Assembly (NCBI GenBank): GCA_949152475.1
Contig: OX424560.1
Span: forward strand, 24,553,106 to 24,617,105
DNA from: Terebella lapidaria
Lineage: Eukaryota; Annelida; Polychaeta; Terebellida; Terebellidae
Direction of reading: 5' to 3'
Length of the DNA: 64,000 bases
Shown: in pieces, positions 1 through 12,879 of the stretch
Numbering within the stretch: position 1 is the stretch's first letter
Layout of the letters: each line of letters opens with the position of its first letter
Notes under the pieces: model-generated
Told to the model about the DNA's origin: nothing
Database searches by the model: none
Seen by the model: only the letters and a program-made list of their open reading frames with translations
Program-made: the position numbers and the translations under genes

Positions 1-3000
1 CATATACTTTATATACTGAACCATGCTTGTTAAAATGTGGTGCTATGTTTGCATCATAACTTTTTATTCACCTGAATCAAGTGTTGCTTCATTTCGTTCA
101 GATTAAAAATTGTATTTGGACGCCTGTGTTGCTAGTACATTATTCATGCTTAGGCATACCTGTCTGGCAGCATTACAGTCTGATGTATGCCCTAACAATA
201 AAGAAGAACAATGTTTCATTAAAATACACAATGTGCTTGAGACAATAGCAATAATGAGGGGGAGTTACTGGGAAAATAAAATCATAGTCAGAATCTACGC
301 ATGGAGACAATGGAGGGAGATGCCTTTTTACGTCATTTTAATCAGTCATATAATATTCAACTCACAGATTGTCGACAGTGTCTCCATTTGTCTCACAAGA
401 CAAACACGTTCTCTTAGCTTAATCTGTCAAGAAGGTTAGTGGATGATCTCCTCATTCTAGCGTTTGCATAACCATAATCTCAGGAGAAATGACCTACAGC
501 CCAGGTGTCAATAAGCAAATAAATATATTTACGCAATGAAATCAACACAATTGATATAACAAATATAACATCAAAACCCCAACCTAATTTTAAATACATT
601 AGTACGGTCTGATTACACTGATATGATAAATCACTGGTTCCTTGTGTATTCACCAAAAATCTCATGTAATACATTCATTCGTACAAGTAAAATAATCAAT
701 GGATGTATAATAGTAAGAGAACGGACTTACATATCACAAAGAAGGAGTAACAAACATAAATGAAACTGTGCACTGCTGAATCAGTATCATCCTAAGTTCA
801 TACAAGTGCTAAAATAACACATGGAAAAGCTAGACTACCAAAGGCACACAATTTACACTTGTGTAGCCTATCGATTGAGTAGGAACCCTCGTGACACATG
901 CCTAAGCTTCCGACTACTATCAATGTCGTTCTTATGTGTAAGCATCTGCTACTGACAGAGGTCCATCTCCTTGGGAAAAATGTCCTTGGTATGTTCAAAT
1001 CATCGTTTCAGAGGTTCTTCTGTTGATATCATGTTCAGCGAAGTGTGATTCATACAAATGGTAATATTGATATGAAATAGGAACAATAATAATAGTGTGA
1101 TATATGTGCGTGTGAATAAGCTGTGAATAGCCCACATCGATATGAATGAACCCTAGGACCCCATTGAGGTGAATTGGTACGAAATATAGCATATGTATTG
1201 ATGTACCGATGTAGTTATAATTAACCACGTTAACCATGTTATTTTAAAAAAATAATTCTCACATCATGCACTCGAGCAATAAGAGGAAAACTGAATATCA
1301 CTGTGAAAATAGAGAACATAGCCAGCATAGTTATAATGGAACATTTCCCGGCTTTTCCACCAATATATTACACAAAATGGGCCAGGTGAACTCTCATGTA
1401 AATAACACTCTACCATTCCCCTTGGACGTTCTATATTTGTCAACCTCGTCCTGCAATCCACACAAAAACACACTATGTACAGGATTGGGTCATCCTTTAT
1501 ACTGCAATAACATGCAGTCTTCTCGGAATTCATTCAAGTCGTCAATTTCAAAACAAGGAATGGTGACACATATTTTCCCTTGGAGTAGAAATCAAATAAT
1601 TCCCCATCAATAATATATAGAATTATTCAACTGCACAACGTTGTTTTCACATAATTTATGAATAATGCAATGAAACAAAATGTCACAAGTTCCGTCTTTT
1701 CTCGAGATATTACATGTACGTTACCTACATGACCGCAAATAAGTCCATATTCGTCCAGTGCAATCTGGATTGGCACTCACAGAAAATATTTTCATCAGCC
1801 AGTTTAGCATTAATTGGATATTAGTATGTTCGCACGATATTATGAAAATCAATGCGAACGATATGGTATCATACATTACTGCCGAACGTTTAACATGATA
1901 TGAAACAATTGGTATGACAACAATACGTAACAGATCCTTGTCGCTCTATGTACAAGTAAAAACATTTACAAAATGATGTTACAGTACTGAAATAAAGTAT
2001 ACATGCAGAAAGGGTGTGTTATTATCTATTTATGATAAAAGTCATTTGCGTCTGCAAACTGCAGTCAATATGATCAAGGACATCAAATTACACTGCAATA
2101 ATCCATGAACTATATCAACTAGGCATAAGCTGAACTCAGGTGAAGGACGGGAAACTCCACCAACTTATCAGTTCATGATATTGCACAATTTAATCTTGTC
2201 CATGATATTATTAGAATTTATATATAACAGCACATCATATATGTGTATAAATGAATATTATTTTGTCACACTTAATAACTGTATTCATTTTCACATATTG
2301 CTAGATGGATACATCACAGATCACGGGGACTACCACGTGGTGGATATTAAATATATAATGGCAGCTTCCATGTCTGTCACATTGTATGTCTGACCCTTCT
2401 CTTTAAATTGCTGGCACTTGGGTTCCCTAGTGATTCCTATGGGAGATCGAAACATGACAACACCTGTCCCCATTGCACTTTGTGGGATCAATATACTACG
2501 TTTACTGGTTAGCAGTCCAAAGGTCTTAGTGTGGCAAATACCGAATAAAGATATTTGTGTTACGGATTTAGTGGACAAGAATAATTCACCTCAGCACTTA
2601 CATTCTGGATTGGCGAAAATATGCATGTACATAAACGATCAGAAATATCATGTAATTTTAACATTTGATTTGTCCACTGTATTTATAACTTTTTTTATGT
2701 AATTAATATTTTTAGTGTACTTTCCTTGGGTCATCCATTATAACGTAATTTCTGCATCCTTCCTGGTCGTTCTAAATCATTCTAAGTTAGCTTTACGAAC
2801 ATAATCCGTATGTGGTCTTTTTAGCAATTATTATTCATTTCAACCACATGTCTTCTACAAAGAGAATAATTGAATAATTCGATGGAAGCAAAGAAAGAAA
2901 AATATTTTACCATCATCCAAAAAGAATCTAACGTGGATGGATTATATAACTCACATGTGAAACTAAGCTTTGAACATGTGTTGAATTTTATTTATGGAGC

Positions 3001-3202
3001 AAGCAATATAGTTTGCAGCAACTACCACTAAGTGTATATCTCATGAGACATTTCTTTTGTTGCATGTTCCTGTCTCGATATTGCAATACAATCAAGTACA
3101 CTCGATTTATGATTGATAGCCTAAGATTGTGTATGAGTATGAATAACCTAAAGTGACTACCTGAAAAACATAGATATTACAACTTTTTTCTGTGCATATA
3201 TT

Positions 3203-3268
3203 AGACGTAGAATCAATACCCAGTATTAAGTATTCCGAACGAACAAAACAGGGTCCGTTATCCAATCT
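3203..3268 (-). repeat. 66-bp block shared with the reverse-transcriptase tail region
   Basis: The reverse complement matches 16860-16925 at all but a few bases over 66 bp. The corresponding place in unit B (around 9560-9670) lacks it. It therefore looks like a small inserted fragment of the same repeat that follows the reverse transcriptase remnant at 16109-16678. Confidence 0.6.
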
Positions 3269-4519
3269 ACTGGAACTGGTTTGCATGATAATATGTCGCT
3301 GAATCATCAGTAGATATCTCAGCAGATCACTCCGCACTGGTCTAAAATGCAACCCCCCGTGCAGAGAGGAAGTTTCCAAGAACATAATAAACAAAAGGCC
3401 GCCTAAGAACTTGTTGAATTCGCAGCACATACCTATTGTCTACCATAAAAAAATGTTAACTTTTTTTTATGTCGTGTCTTTGCCCCATTTTTTCAACTGC
3501 TCGAAATCGAACACATATTTGTACTTATATCACGTTAGGTACAGTTCATTTACGAATGAGCACATTTCATGCTGATCACCCATACACCTGTACGGACAGA
3601 GCACTACTCCAGAGAATGAAACACGGAGTCCACAAAACCATAATCAATATTAGATTAAAACCATACTGCATGCTGTAGCAAAACATTTGTTGGGTCAGAC
3701 AATTCACATAGTTCGTGACTCTGCCATGGATGATAGCCAACGTGTCTATGAGCTCCTACAAATCAATAATAAAGAATTGCCGACTGGGTAGAGGGAGCTT
3801 TGGAAAAATAAGGAAGATGACAATGATGACAAATGGTGGAGGAACACGCAACTTTAATTGACTGGGCAGGTTTTGTTCCTTGCCTAATGAGAGTAGCGTG
3901 ACTTCTCTTCCATAACAGATGTGTCACAAATAGTTTCCATTCAATGGAAAAGTCATTTTTCATTTAATTCAAGTGTTTGACGTTTCAGCTGCAGTGTCAT
4001 ACTGTTCTTTTGCTCTTTTGCTGAACAAGATCAAGAACTGGACCACGATACATGTAGTTATGTTCAACAGTTGTGGTGATACGAATTACTCTCTTTGTAT
4101 TTCAGCTAAAGCAAAAACATTAATTCACAAATACTCATTCGTAAAAGGAGATACTTTTTTCCCCAAATACGTGCTCTCTGGTATTATATGAAACACTGTC
4201 ATTTATAAGTGTGACCCATCCTAACCATATCACTAGGGAACAACCAACACAACATTCAACGGGATTCTGTCATGGCTGGAATATTGGATTTACTCCATTC
4301 AAGCGTTGGCACTTTGAAAGGCCTTTGGCTTTTGACAAGTGCTGACCACATAAAGTGTCTCTCTGATCAGCTCTAATGTCACCTACACGCGACGGGATGG
4401 TCACCATATACCACATATAGACCATGGGCACCGGTGGATAAAAGAAGAGAAATATGGCCACAGGTTCGACAGCAGATGAACCACATTCATGTCAGTAACC
4501 GGAGCTTAATGAAAGAATT

Positions 4520-4660
4520 GACCTATCGCCGAACCAATTTGTCCGAGTCTTTTTACGCCATTCACGACGCATTCTGCAAAACGTTATTATTGGCCAAAGA
4601 GAAGTTTGCCCACGTAATTTGTGAAACTCGGACAACTTTTGGGGGCTTTGGCGATAGGTC
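4520..4660. mobile_element. 141-bp MITE with AATT flanks
   Basis: The ends are inverted: GACCTATCGCC at the left and GGCGATAGGTC at the right. Similarity continues inward through GTTGTCCGAGT-type sequence, for about 35 bp per arm. AATT flanks both sides (4516-4519 and 4661-4664). Paralogous unit B has the uninterrupted site near 10900 (…GGCAGAATTAGGTG…), and units C, E and F also lack the insert. AATT is the simplest target duplication, although TTGACC ends without a duplication fit almost as well. It has no coding capacity. Confidence 0.75.
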
Positions 4661-5317
4661 AATTAAGTGTAATTCTGCATTATGAGGTAACTTTAGATGT
4701 GATATATCTCAGGTCTCAGATGTAATATTTCTGAGGTTCCATGGAATAATAAATACAACGGTTGCAAAACAAATTAATCAAAATTGATATCCACGGCCAT
4801 ATTGGTGTCCAAAGAAACCTCAGTTCAAAAATAATATTAAAATCATTCTCTTCAGCATGGAAATGAAATGGAGTTGAATGTGAACATATGTGACTTTCGA
4901 GAACGACACAATCCCCTTCTCAGCGTTTCTGTTTCAATCGTGACACACCTCTTGGTGTTAGAGGATAATGGATGACCATGTCTTGTAGAGTGTGTCTTAT
5001 CATGCAGAATGATGATTACCGGGCTCGAGAAGGTGAGGAAAACAGACCGATGCCATAAAAGTCTAAACAACGAGTGTACCTGGCAAACTATGGTGCCGAA
5101 TCTGGGAATTGTTTTTATGTCTCGTTTTGTGTTGCTAAAAGTAAAAAATTATGAATAGTATAAGTGACAGAAATCAAATTTCAATTTAGTATTGCACCAG
5201 TTTCAGACATCGTATGCTATTGAACTTACTGACTTCTAGCTCCTGTCTCAAATGAGAAAAATATCTATTCAAGGTACTGAGTAGGCATGTACATTGTATC
5301 TGTCAAGATAGTAGCAG

Positions 5318-5357
5318 CACAATGTACAATGATAGTAGCAATGCATTGTACATTGTG
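5318..5357. repeat. Short hairpin
   Basis: Two 14-bp arms, CACAATGTACAATG and CATTGTACATTGTG, surround a 12-bp loop. A related ACATTGTA sequence followed by the same GATAGTAGCA stretch lies just upstream at about 5290, so this is a local duplication plus inversion. Confidence 0.6.
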
Positions 5358-5640
5358 GGACACTCAGCATATTTGTACAGCCAGGGCTGGCTAATCTAAT
5401 TTGAAGCCACAATTGGCCGGTGATGTTATTAGGTACGACGTGTAGTAATTAGTTCAATCATTATTCGTTGATAACATGTGGCTCGTTGCTTCTGACCCAG
5501 TTGAATAAGAACATCGTAGTGGACAAAATGATATTTATCCAACCTTTTGCAGATATAATACCATTGGAAAAGTCTTTGAATCCCTGACAATGCCATGAGC
5601 TTATATTTTTGTGATGACAATAAAAACACAGGAGTTCGTA

Positions 5641-6164
5641 TTTTTGAGCTCTTGTAAGGAAAAAGACATACGTTTAGTATATTATGGTGAAGCCACCAAT
5701 GGCGGTTTGGGATTTGCTTTTTACCTTGAAAATAAAAATCGTTTAACTTCTATGCAATAATGACTCAATTGGTGCCTTGAATCTAGAGCCATCAGGGAAC
5801 ACCCGCAAAACAATGACAACTTGACAGTAGCCTATTCATATGGCACTTTTGTTTTTCTGAATTTCATGAAGAGTAAATTTGATCGGAATAAATGGCGTGT
5901 CTGTTTTGGTGTAAAACCACTACCTCATCCAGGTGAATGTACATTTTCCTGACAGTGTTTTGTTTTACTCAAGGTTGTCATCCATCTGGAAATATTTTGG
6001 TGTTAAACCAACAGGCCAGAAACAAATTTAGTCAGCATTTGAAAACCAGTGTCTGGTCCCTGTTGCAATGAATTATTCAAATACATTCGATTTGAGATTA
6101 TGACCAAATAATCTTCCTAGTTGTTTGTAATGATGATGCATTTATTAATTAATTATCACTATTA
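5641..6164. other. Inter-unit segment between A and B
   Basis: No gene was found. The part from about 5870 to 6130 matches 54780-55030, just before unit F, so it belongs to the array's spacer. Confidence 0.55.
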
Positions 6165-9100
6165 TACTTTATATACTGAACCATGTTTATGAAAATATGG
6201 TGTTATTTTTGCATCACAACTTTTTTGATTTACCTGAATTAAGTCTTGCTTCAGTTCGTTCAGATTAAAAAGTGTAATTGGAAGCCTATCTTTCTAGTAC
6301 ATTGTTCATGCATCCTAGACATACTGTCTGGCAGCATTGCAATCTGATGTATCGCCTAACAATAACGAATAACATTGTTTAATTAGAATAACCCAGACAA
6401 TGCACACAATGTGCTCTCTTATAGTCAGAATCTATGCATGCAATGGAGGAAGATGTCTTTTTACGTCATTTTAATCAGTCATAATATTCAATTCACAGAT
6501 TGTCTTCAGTGTCTCCATTTGTCTCAAAAGGCAAACACGTTCTCTCAGCTTAACCTACCAAGAAGGTTATTGGATTATGTCCTCATTCTAGCATTTGCAT
6601 AATTATAATATCAGGAGAGATCACTTACAGCCCAGTTGTCAATAAGCGAAAAAACATATTTTCTTACAGATGTTCCAGTTATGACTGGATTCGAGCAATA
6701 TTGAAAAAATACTGATGATTGACGAAATTTATTTAAATGTAGAATATCATGTTTACACGTAAATGAAAACAGTTTTTCAGCGCACTTATTACAGTAGTAG
6801 AATGCATGTTACACATGAGTCTGTCAACAAAATTGATATTACAAATACAAAATCAAACCATCATCCTAATTTTAAATACATTACTATGGTCTGATTACAC
6901 TTCAATTTAATCAGTTTCATCAAAATCATATGATAAATCACTGGTTCACTGTGGATTCACCAAAATCTTATGTCATACATTCATACGTACATTTAAAATA
7001 ATCAATGTATATTAGTAAGAGAACGGACTTACATATCACCAAGAAAGAGTAACAAGCATAAATGGAACTGTGCACTGTTGAATTAATATCATCTCAAGTT
7101 CATACAAGTGCTAAAATAACACATGGAAGAGCTAGACTACCAAAGACACACAATATACACTTGTGTAGCCTATCGATTGAGTAGGAACCCTCGTGACACA
7201 TGCCTAAGCTACGGACTATCAATGTCTTTCTTATGCGTAGACATCTGCTACTGACAAAGGTCACTCTCCCTGGGAAAAATGTCCTTGGTATGTCCAAATC
7301 ATGGTGTAATTTGGCGAAGTGAACTCCACTACATGTACTTCTGAGGTTCTTCTGTTATCTTCTTCAGCGAAGTGTGATTCATACAAATTATATTATTGAT
7401 TTGAATTAGAAGAAAAAATGCTAGTAGGTGTCGTGTGATATGTGCATGTGAATAAGCTGTGAATACCCAAATCGATATCAATGAAGCCTAGGACCTCACT
7501 GAGGTGAATTGGTCCAACATATAGCATATGTATTAGTGTACCTCTGTAGTTATAAGGAACCACGATGCTACTTTTAAAATGTTTCTCATTTCATATAACC
7601 GAGCAATAAGAGGAAAACTAAATATCACTGTGAAAATAGAGAACATAGCCAGCATCGTTATAATGGAAAATTTCCTGGCTTTTCCACCAATATTTTACAC
7701 AAAATGGGCCAGGGGAAATAAAATTCTACCATTCCCTTGGACGTTCTATTTTGTCAACCTCATTCTGTAATTCACACAGTAATACGTTCTGTACAGGATT
7801 GGGTCATCCATTATACTGCAATAACACCCGGTCGTCAATTTCGAGGCAAAGAATGTTGACACATTGTTTCCCTTGGAATAGACATCAAATAATCCACCAG
7901 CTATTTTATATAGATTATTAAACTGCACAACGTTGTTCCCACATAAGTCATGAATAATGCAACAAAACAAAATGTCACAAGTCTTTTCTTGAGATCTGAT
8001 GTTACATGTAAGTGACCTACATCACCGCAAATAAGTCCATATTCGTCCACTGCAATCTGGATTGGCACTCACATAAAATATTTTCATCAGCCAGTTTAGC
8101 ATTAATTGGAGTTTAGTATGTTTGCACGATATTATGAAAATGAATGTGAACAAAATGGCATCAAACATTACTGCCGAACGTCTAACATGATATGGAATGA
8201 TTGGTATGACAACAATACGTATGAGATCCTTGTCGCTCTATGTGCGAGTAATAACATTTACAAAATGATTTCACTGAACTAAATTATGCATGCAGAAAGG
8301 GTGTGTTACTATCTATTAATGATAAAAGTCTGCAAACTGCAGTCAATATGATCCAGGACATCAAATTAAACTGTAATAATCCATGAACTATATCAGCTAG
8401 GCATAAGTTGAATCCAGGTGAAGGACAGGAAGCTCCGCCAACCAATCAGGTCATGATATTGCACAATTCAATCTTGAGCATGATATTAGAATTTATATAT
8501 AACACCGATACCACATCATGTATGTTTATATATGAACATTATTTTGTCACACATAATAACAGTATTCATTTTCACATACAGCTAGATCGATATATCACAG
8601 ATCGTCGCGACGTGGTGGATATTAAACATATAATGGTACCTTTCGTGTCTGCCACATTGTTACAAAAAATTGTATGTCTGAACCTCCTCTTTAAATTGCT
8701 GGCACTTTGGATCGCTAGTGATTCCTATTGGAGATCGAAGCATGACAACACCTGTCCCCATTGCACTTTGGGGGATCAATATACTACGTTCACTGGTTAT
8801 CAGTCTTGTAAAATTCTTCTTGATCTCACAATCCAATCTAAATGTCTTAGTGTGGGGAATACCCAATAAAGACATTTTGTATTAAAATTACGGATTTAGT
8901 GGACACGTATAATTTACCTTAGCACTTACATTCTAGATGGGCGAAAGTATGCATGTACAGGTGTACTGTTTTTACCTACACGTGTGCAATTTACCTGTGC
9001 TTCTCCAAGATAAACGACCAGAAATATCATGTAATTCAAAATGTGGTTTCTCCACCATATCAATCACGTTTTCCATGTAATCAATATTCTCAGTGTACTT

Positions 9101-11143
9101 TCCTCGGGTCATCCTTTATAGCATAATATCTTTGTATTTCTGGGTCATTTCTGGTCGTTCTAAATCACTATAAGTTAGTTTCACGAACATAATCCATGAA
9201 GTGGTCTTTTTATAATTTATTCATTTCAGCTACATGTCTTCTGCAATGCGAATAATTGAATAATTTGATGAAAACAAAAGAGAAAAAAAATTACCATCAT
9301 CCAACAAGAATCCAACGTGGAGGGAACATGTAACTCACATGTGAAACTAAGCTTTGAGCGTGTTGAATTTTATTTATAGAGCAAGCAACATAGTTTCTAG
9401 CAGTTACGACTAAGTGTATATCTCATGAGACATCTCCTTGGAGCATGTTCCTGTCTCGATATTGCAATACAATCAAGTACACTCGATTTATGATTGATCG
9501 CCTAAGATCGTGTATGAGTATGAATAACCTAAAGTGACTACCTGAAAATCATATACATTAGTAATTTTTCTCTGTTGACATTTTGCCATCACCATTATTT
9601 ATAGGTTGATAGATTAGCCTACCAAGCACAATAAGAGCGCAGCATTGATGTTCAAACTACTAGAACTGGTTTGCATAATAATATGTCACCTAATCATCAG
9701 TAGCTATCTCAGTAGATCTCAGCAATCCTCGCTGGTCTAAAATGCAATCTCCCATGCAGAGAGGAAGCGTCCGAGAACATAAATCCACAAAAGGCTGCCT
9801 GAAAACTTGCTGGTTTCGTATCACAGACCTATTCTCTATGTCGTGTCTTTGCCCCATTTTTCAGCTGCTCGAAATTGAACTCATTTTTGTACTTATATCA
9901 CGTTGGGTACAATTCATTCACTAATGAGCGTATTTCATGCTGAACATTTATACACCTGTACACAGAATTCACAGCCAAGTTACCAGAGCAGCAGCACTAC
10001 TCCAGACAATGAAACACCGAGTCGACAAATTCATAATCAATGTTAGATTACAACCATACTGCATTTTGTAGGAAAACAATTAATGGGTCAGAAAAGTCAC
10101 ATATTTCGTGACTCTGCCATGCATGCTAGCCAACGTATCTATGGGCTCCTACAAATCACTAATAAAGAACTGCCGACTGAACACAAGAAGCTTTAGAAAA
10201 ATAAGAAAGATGGCAATGATGACAAATGTTGCAGGAACACGTAACTTTTCCTGGCTGCACAGGTTTTGTTCCTTCGCTAATGAGAGTAGACTTTTCTTCC
10301 ATAACGGACGTAAGACAAATAGATTCCATTGAATCATTTTCATTTAATTCAAGTATTTCACATTTCAGCTGCAGTGTCATATTATACGTTTTGCTCTTTT
10401 GCTGAACACAAATAAGATTTGAATCATGATAGTTATGTACAACAGTTGTGGTGATACAAATTACTGTCTTTGTATTTCAGCTAAAGCAAAAACTTCAACT
10501 TACGGATACTCATTCACAATAGGAGATACTTTTCCCCCCAAATACGTTCTCTCTAACAGTATCTGAAACAACGTCGTTTATAAACGTGACCCATCCTAAC
10601 CATATCACCAGGGAACGACCAACACAGCTCTCAACGGGATTCTGTCATGGTTGAATTATTGGATTTACTCCAGTCAAGTGTTGGCACTTTAAAAGACCCT
10701 GACTTGTGACAGGTGCTGACCACATAGAGCAACTGACTAGCTCTAATGTCACTCCCACGCGACGGGATGGTCACGATATACCTCATATGCACCATGGGCG
10801 CGGGTGGATGATAGTTATATTGTAAAGGGGAGAGAAAATATCTCCACAGGATCGACAGCAGATGGACATATTCATGTCAGCGCCCGGAGCGTAATGGCAG
10901 AATTAGGTGTAATTCTGCGTTATGAGGTAACTTTAGATGTGATATTTCTGAGGTTTCAGATGTAATATTTCTCATGGAATAATAAAACACAGCAGTTGCA
11001 AAGCAAAATCATCCAAACTGATATCCACGGCCATAATGGTGTCCCAAAAAAATAATATTAATATTAACAAAACATATTAACAAAAATAATATTAAAATCA
11101 TTCTCTTTGCCATGGAAATGAAATGGAGTTGGATGTGAACGTA

Positions 11144-11766
11144 CTGGGAACCGCCGTAAATAAGCCCCGGGCGTATTTACGGAAAACCGCCCTCAGAGAA
11201 CTATACAATTGAAATCGAAAATACGCCCGGGGGCTTTGGGAATAAACTTTTGAACATTTTTGTGAATATATAGTGGATCTATTAGGCCGCGCTGTTTTAT
11301 ATCGTTAACAGTAGCACTGTGCACTTACATGTGTTATGTAATACTTCACAGCCTGGAAAATATCACTACAGCTTTATATTACAAACTATTATCAATACAG
11401 CTTTGGTAAAAAAGAATATCGCGAAATTTGTTTCTCAGAAAATATACCATAATTATACCGAGGAGATAATATTATAGCAGCTGAATATTATATGTTGGTA
11501 TGAAACGATGTCAAACTTATATATTATATGTAGGCCTCGGTAAAACGGTTAACTCATATCGGTATTATTCATTAGCACACCGCCTGGGAAATACAAAACG
11601 GTATAGGGTACATCTACGTCCACAGAAGTAACTATTAATAACGTTTTCGGTTTTACCATGGAACGAAAACATGCAAAAAATACGCCCGGGCGTATTCTCG
11701 GAAAGCTCTACCGTTAATACGCCCATGGGCCAATTATCGGGAGAGCTTATTTACGGGGGTTCCCGG
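11144..11766. mobile_element. 623-bp non-autonomous TA-inserting transposon
   Basis: The termini are inverted: CTGGGAACCGCCGTAAATAA at the left, and a right end that reads CCGGGAACCCCCGTAAATAA in reverse complement. TA flanks each side (11142-11143 and 11767-11768). Unit A has the empty site near 4885 with a single TA (GTGAACATATGTGAC). Near each end there is a second GCCCGGGCGTATT-type motif, so the ends are subterminally repetitive. There is no transposase. The TA duplication and size fit a Tc1/mariner-type MITE, but the family assignment is inference. Confidence 0.85.
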
Positions 11767-12452
11767 TATGTGAATTTTTTTCAGCGTATCTGTGTCAATC
11801 GTGACACACCGCTTGGTGTTAGAGGAGAACGGATGATCGAGTCTTGTAGAGTGTGTCTTATCATGCAGAATGATGATTACCGGGCTCGAGAAGGTGAGGA
11901 AAACACACCGATGCCATTAAAGTCTAAACAACGAGTGTACCATCTGAGCCCTGGCAAAGTTTTGTGCCGAATCTGGGAAATGTTTTATGTCTCATCTTGT
12001 GTTTCTAAAAGTCACAAATTATGAATAGTATTAGTGACAGAAATCCAATGTCAATTTAGGTTTGCCATATTAATAGCACCAGTTTCAGACAGTGTATGCT
12101 GTTGAACTTACTGACTTCTAGCTCCTGTCCTAAATGTGCAAAATAACTAATCAGTGTACTGAATAGGCATGTACATTGTATATGTCAAGATAGTAGCAGT
12201 ATCAAGGTCCAAACAATGCAAGCAGATTTATGCAATGCATTGCACATATTTGTACAGCCAGGACTTGTTAATCTAATTTAGAGCCACAATTCGCTGCTGA
12301 TGTTATTATGTACGACGTGTTGTAATTAGTTCATCCATTAGTCGTTGATACCATATGTCTCGATGCTTCTGACCCAGTTGAATAAGAGTATCCTAGTCGA
12401 CAAAATTATATTTCTCCAACCGTTTGAAGAATTTGGAGATTCTGTATCCACA

Positions 12453-12484
12453 CTGTATCGGTGGTAATAGATTGATACTTACAT
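12453..12484 (+). mobile_element. Truncated retroposon 3' end, copy 1
   Basis: The sequence CTGTATCGGTGG…GATACTTACAT is shared with four other sites (see 51408-51612). Units A and C lack it at the same paralogous position, between CCAACC and TACCACTGG, so it is an insertion specific to unit B. Confidence 0.6.
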
Positions 12485-12600
12485 GATACCACTGGAAAAG
12501 TCTTTGAATCCCTGACAAAGTCAAGAACTATTTTTGTGATGACAAGAAAAACACAAGAGTTCGTTTTTTTAATAAGACACAAGTTTAGTATATTATGGAG

Positions 12601-12879
12601 AAGCAACCGATGACGGTTCACGATTTGTTGTGTGACAAATTCTTTGCGAGTGATGAGTATTTATCAGAATTGTGAGCGAACTAACGTATTCCTGCAGATG
12701 CTACATTAATAATTCATACTTCTTTCATGTACAGTCAGTGTGCTTTCTCTCCCGTCACAGTTACGTTACAGTGATGGGGTACAAGTTACACATGCATGCA
12801 CAACACGATTAATATATTCTTGCAACCCAATGCATAAGAAGAGAAATGATTGAAAGTCTACTGAATATATGTCATTACC
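12601..12879. other. Spacer, nothing recognised
   Basis: AT-rich spacer with short open frames only. I found no repeat or gene in it. Confidence 0.4.

Larger units (their letters stand above)
1..5640 (+). repeat. Tandem array unit A (window starts inside it)
   Basis: This stretch is collinear with 6165-12600 over its whole length. Anchors pair as follows: about 798 with 7098, 1264 with 7590, 2400 with 8690, 3470 with 9840, 4260 with 10620, and 4980 with 11840. Identity is high in blocks with many small indels. Shorter blocks recur in units C, E and F. No frame stays open across the copies for a convincing length, so I read it as non-coding repeated DNA or an intronic/intergenic segmental duplication. 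I do not recognise it as a known transposon. Confidence 0.8.
6165..12600 (+). repeat. Tandem array unit B
   Basis: This is the second copy of the unit, collinear with 1-5640. It begins at the ATACTTTATATACTGAACCA sequence that also opens the window. Differences from A include an extra segment of about 170 bp at 6662-6850, a 623-bp transposon at 11144-11766 and a short 3'-end insertion at 12453-12484. A minus-strand frame at 10149-10343 stays open and has counterparts in A and F, but it is short and has no known family. Confidence 0.8.
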
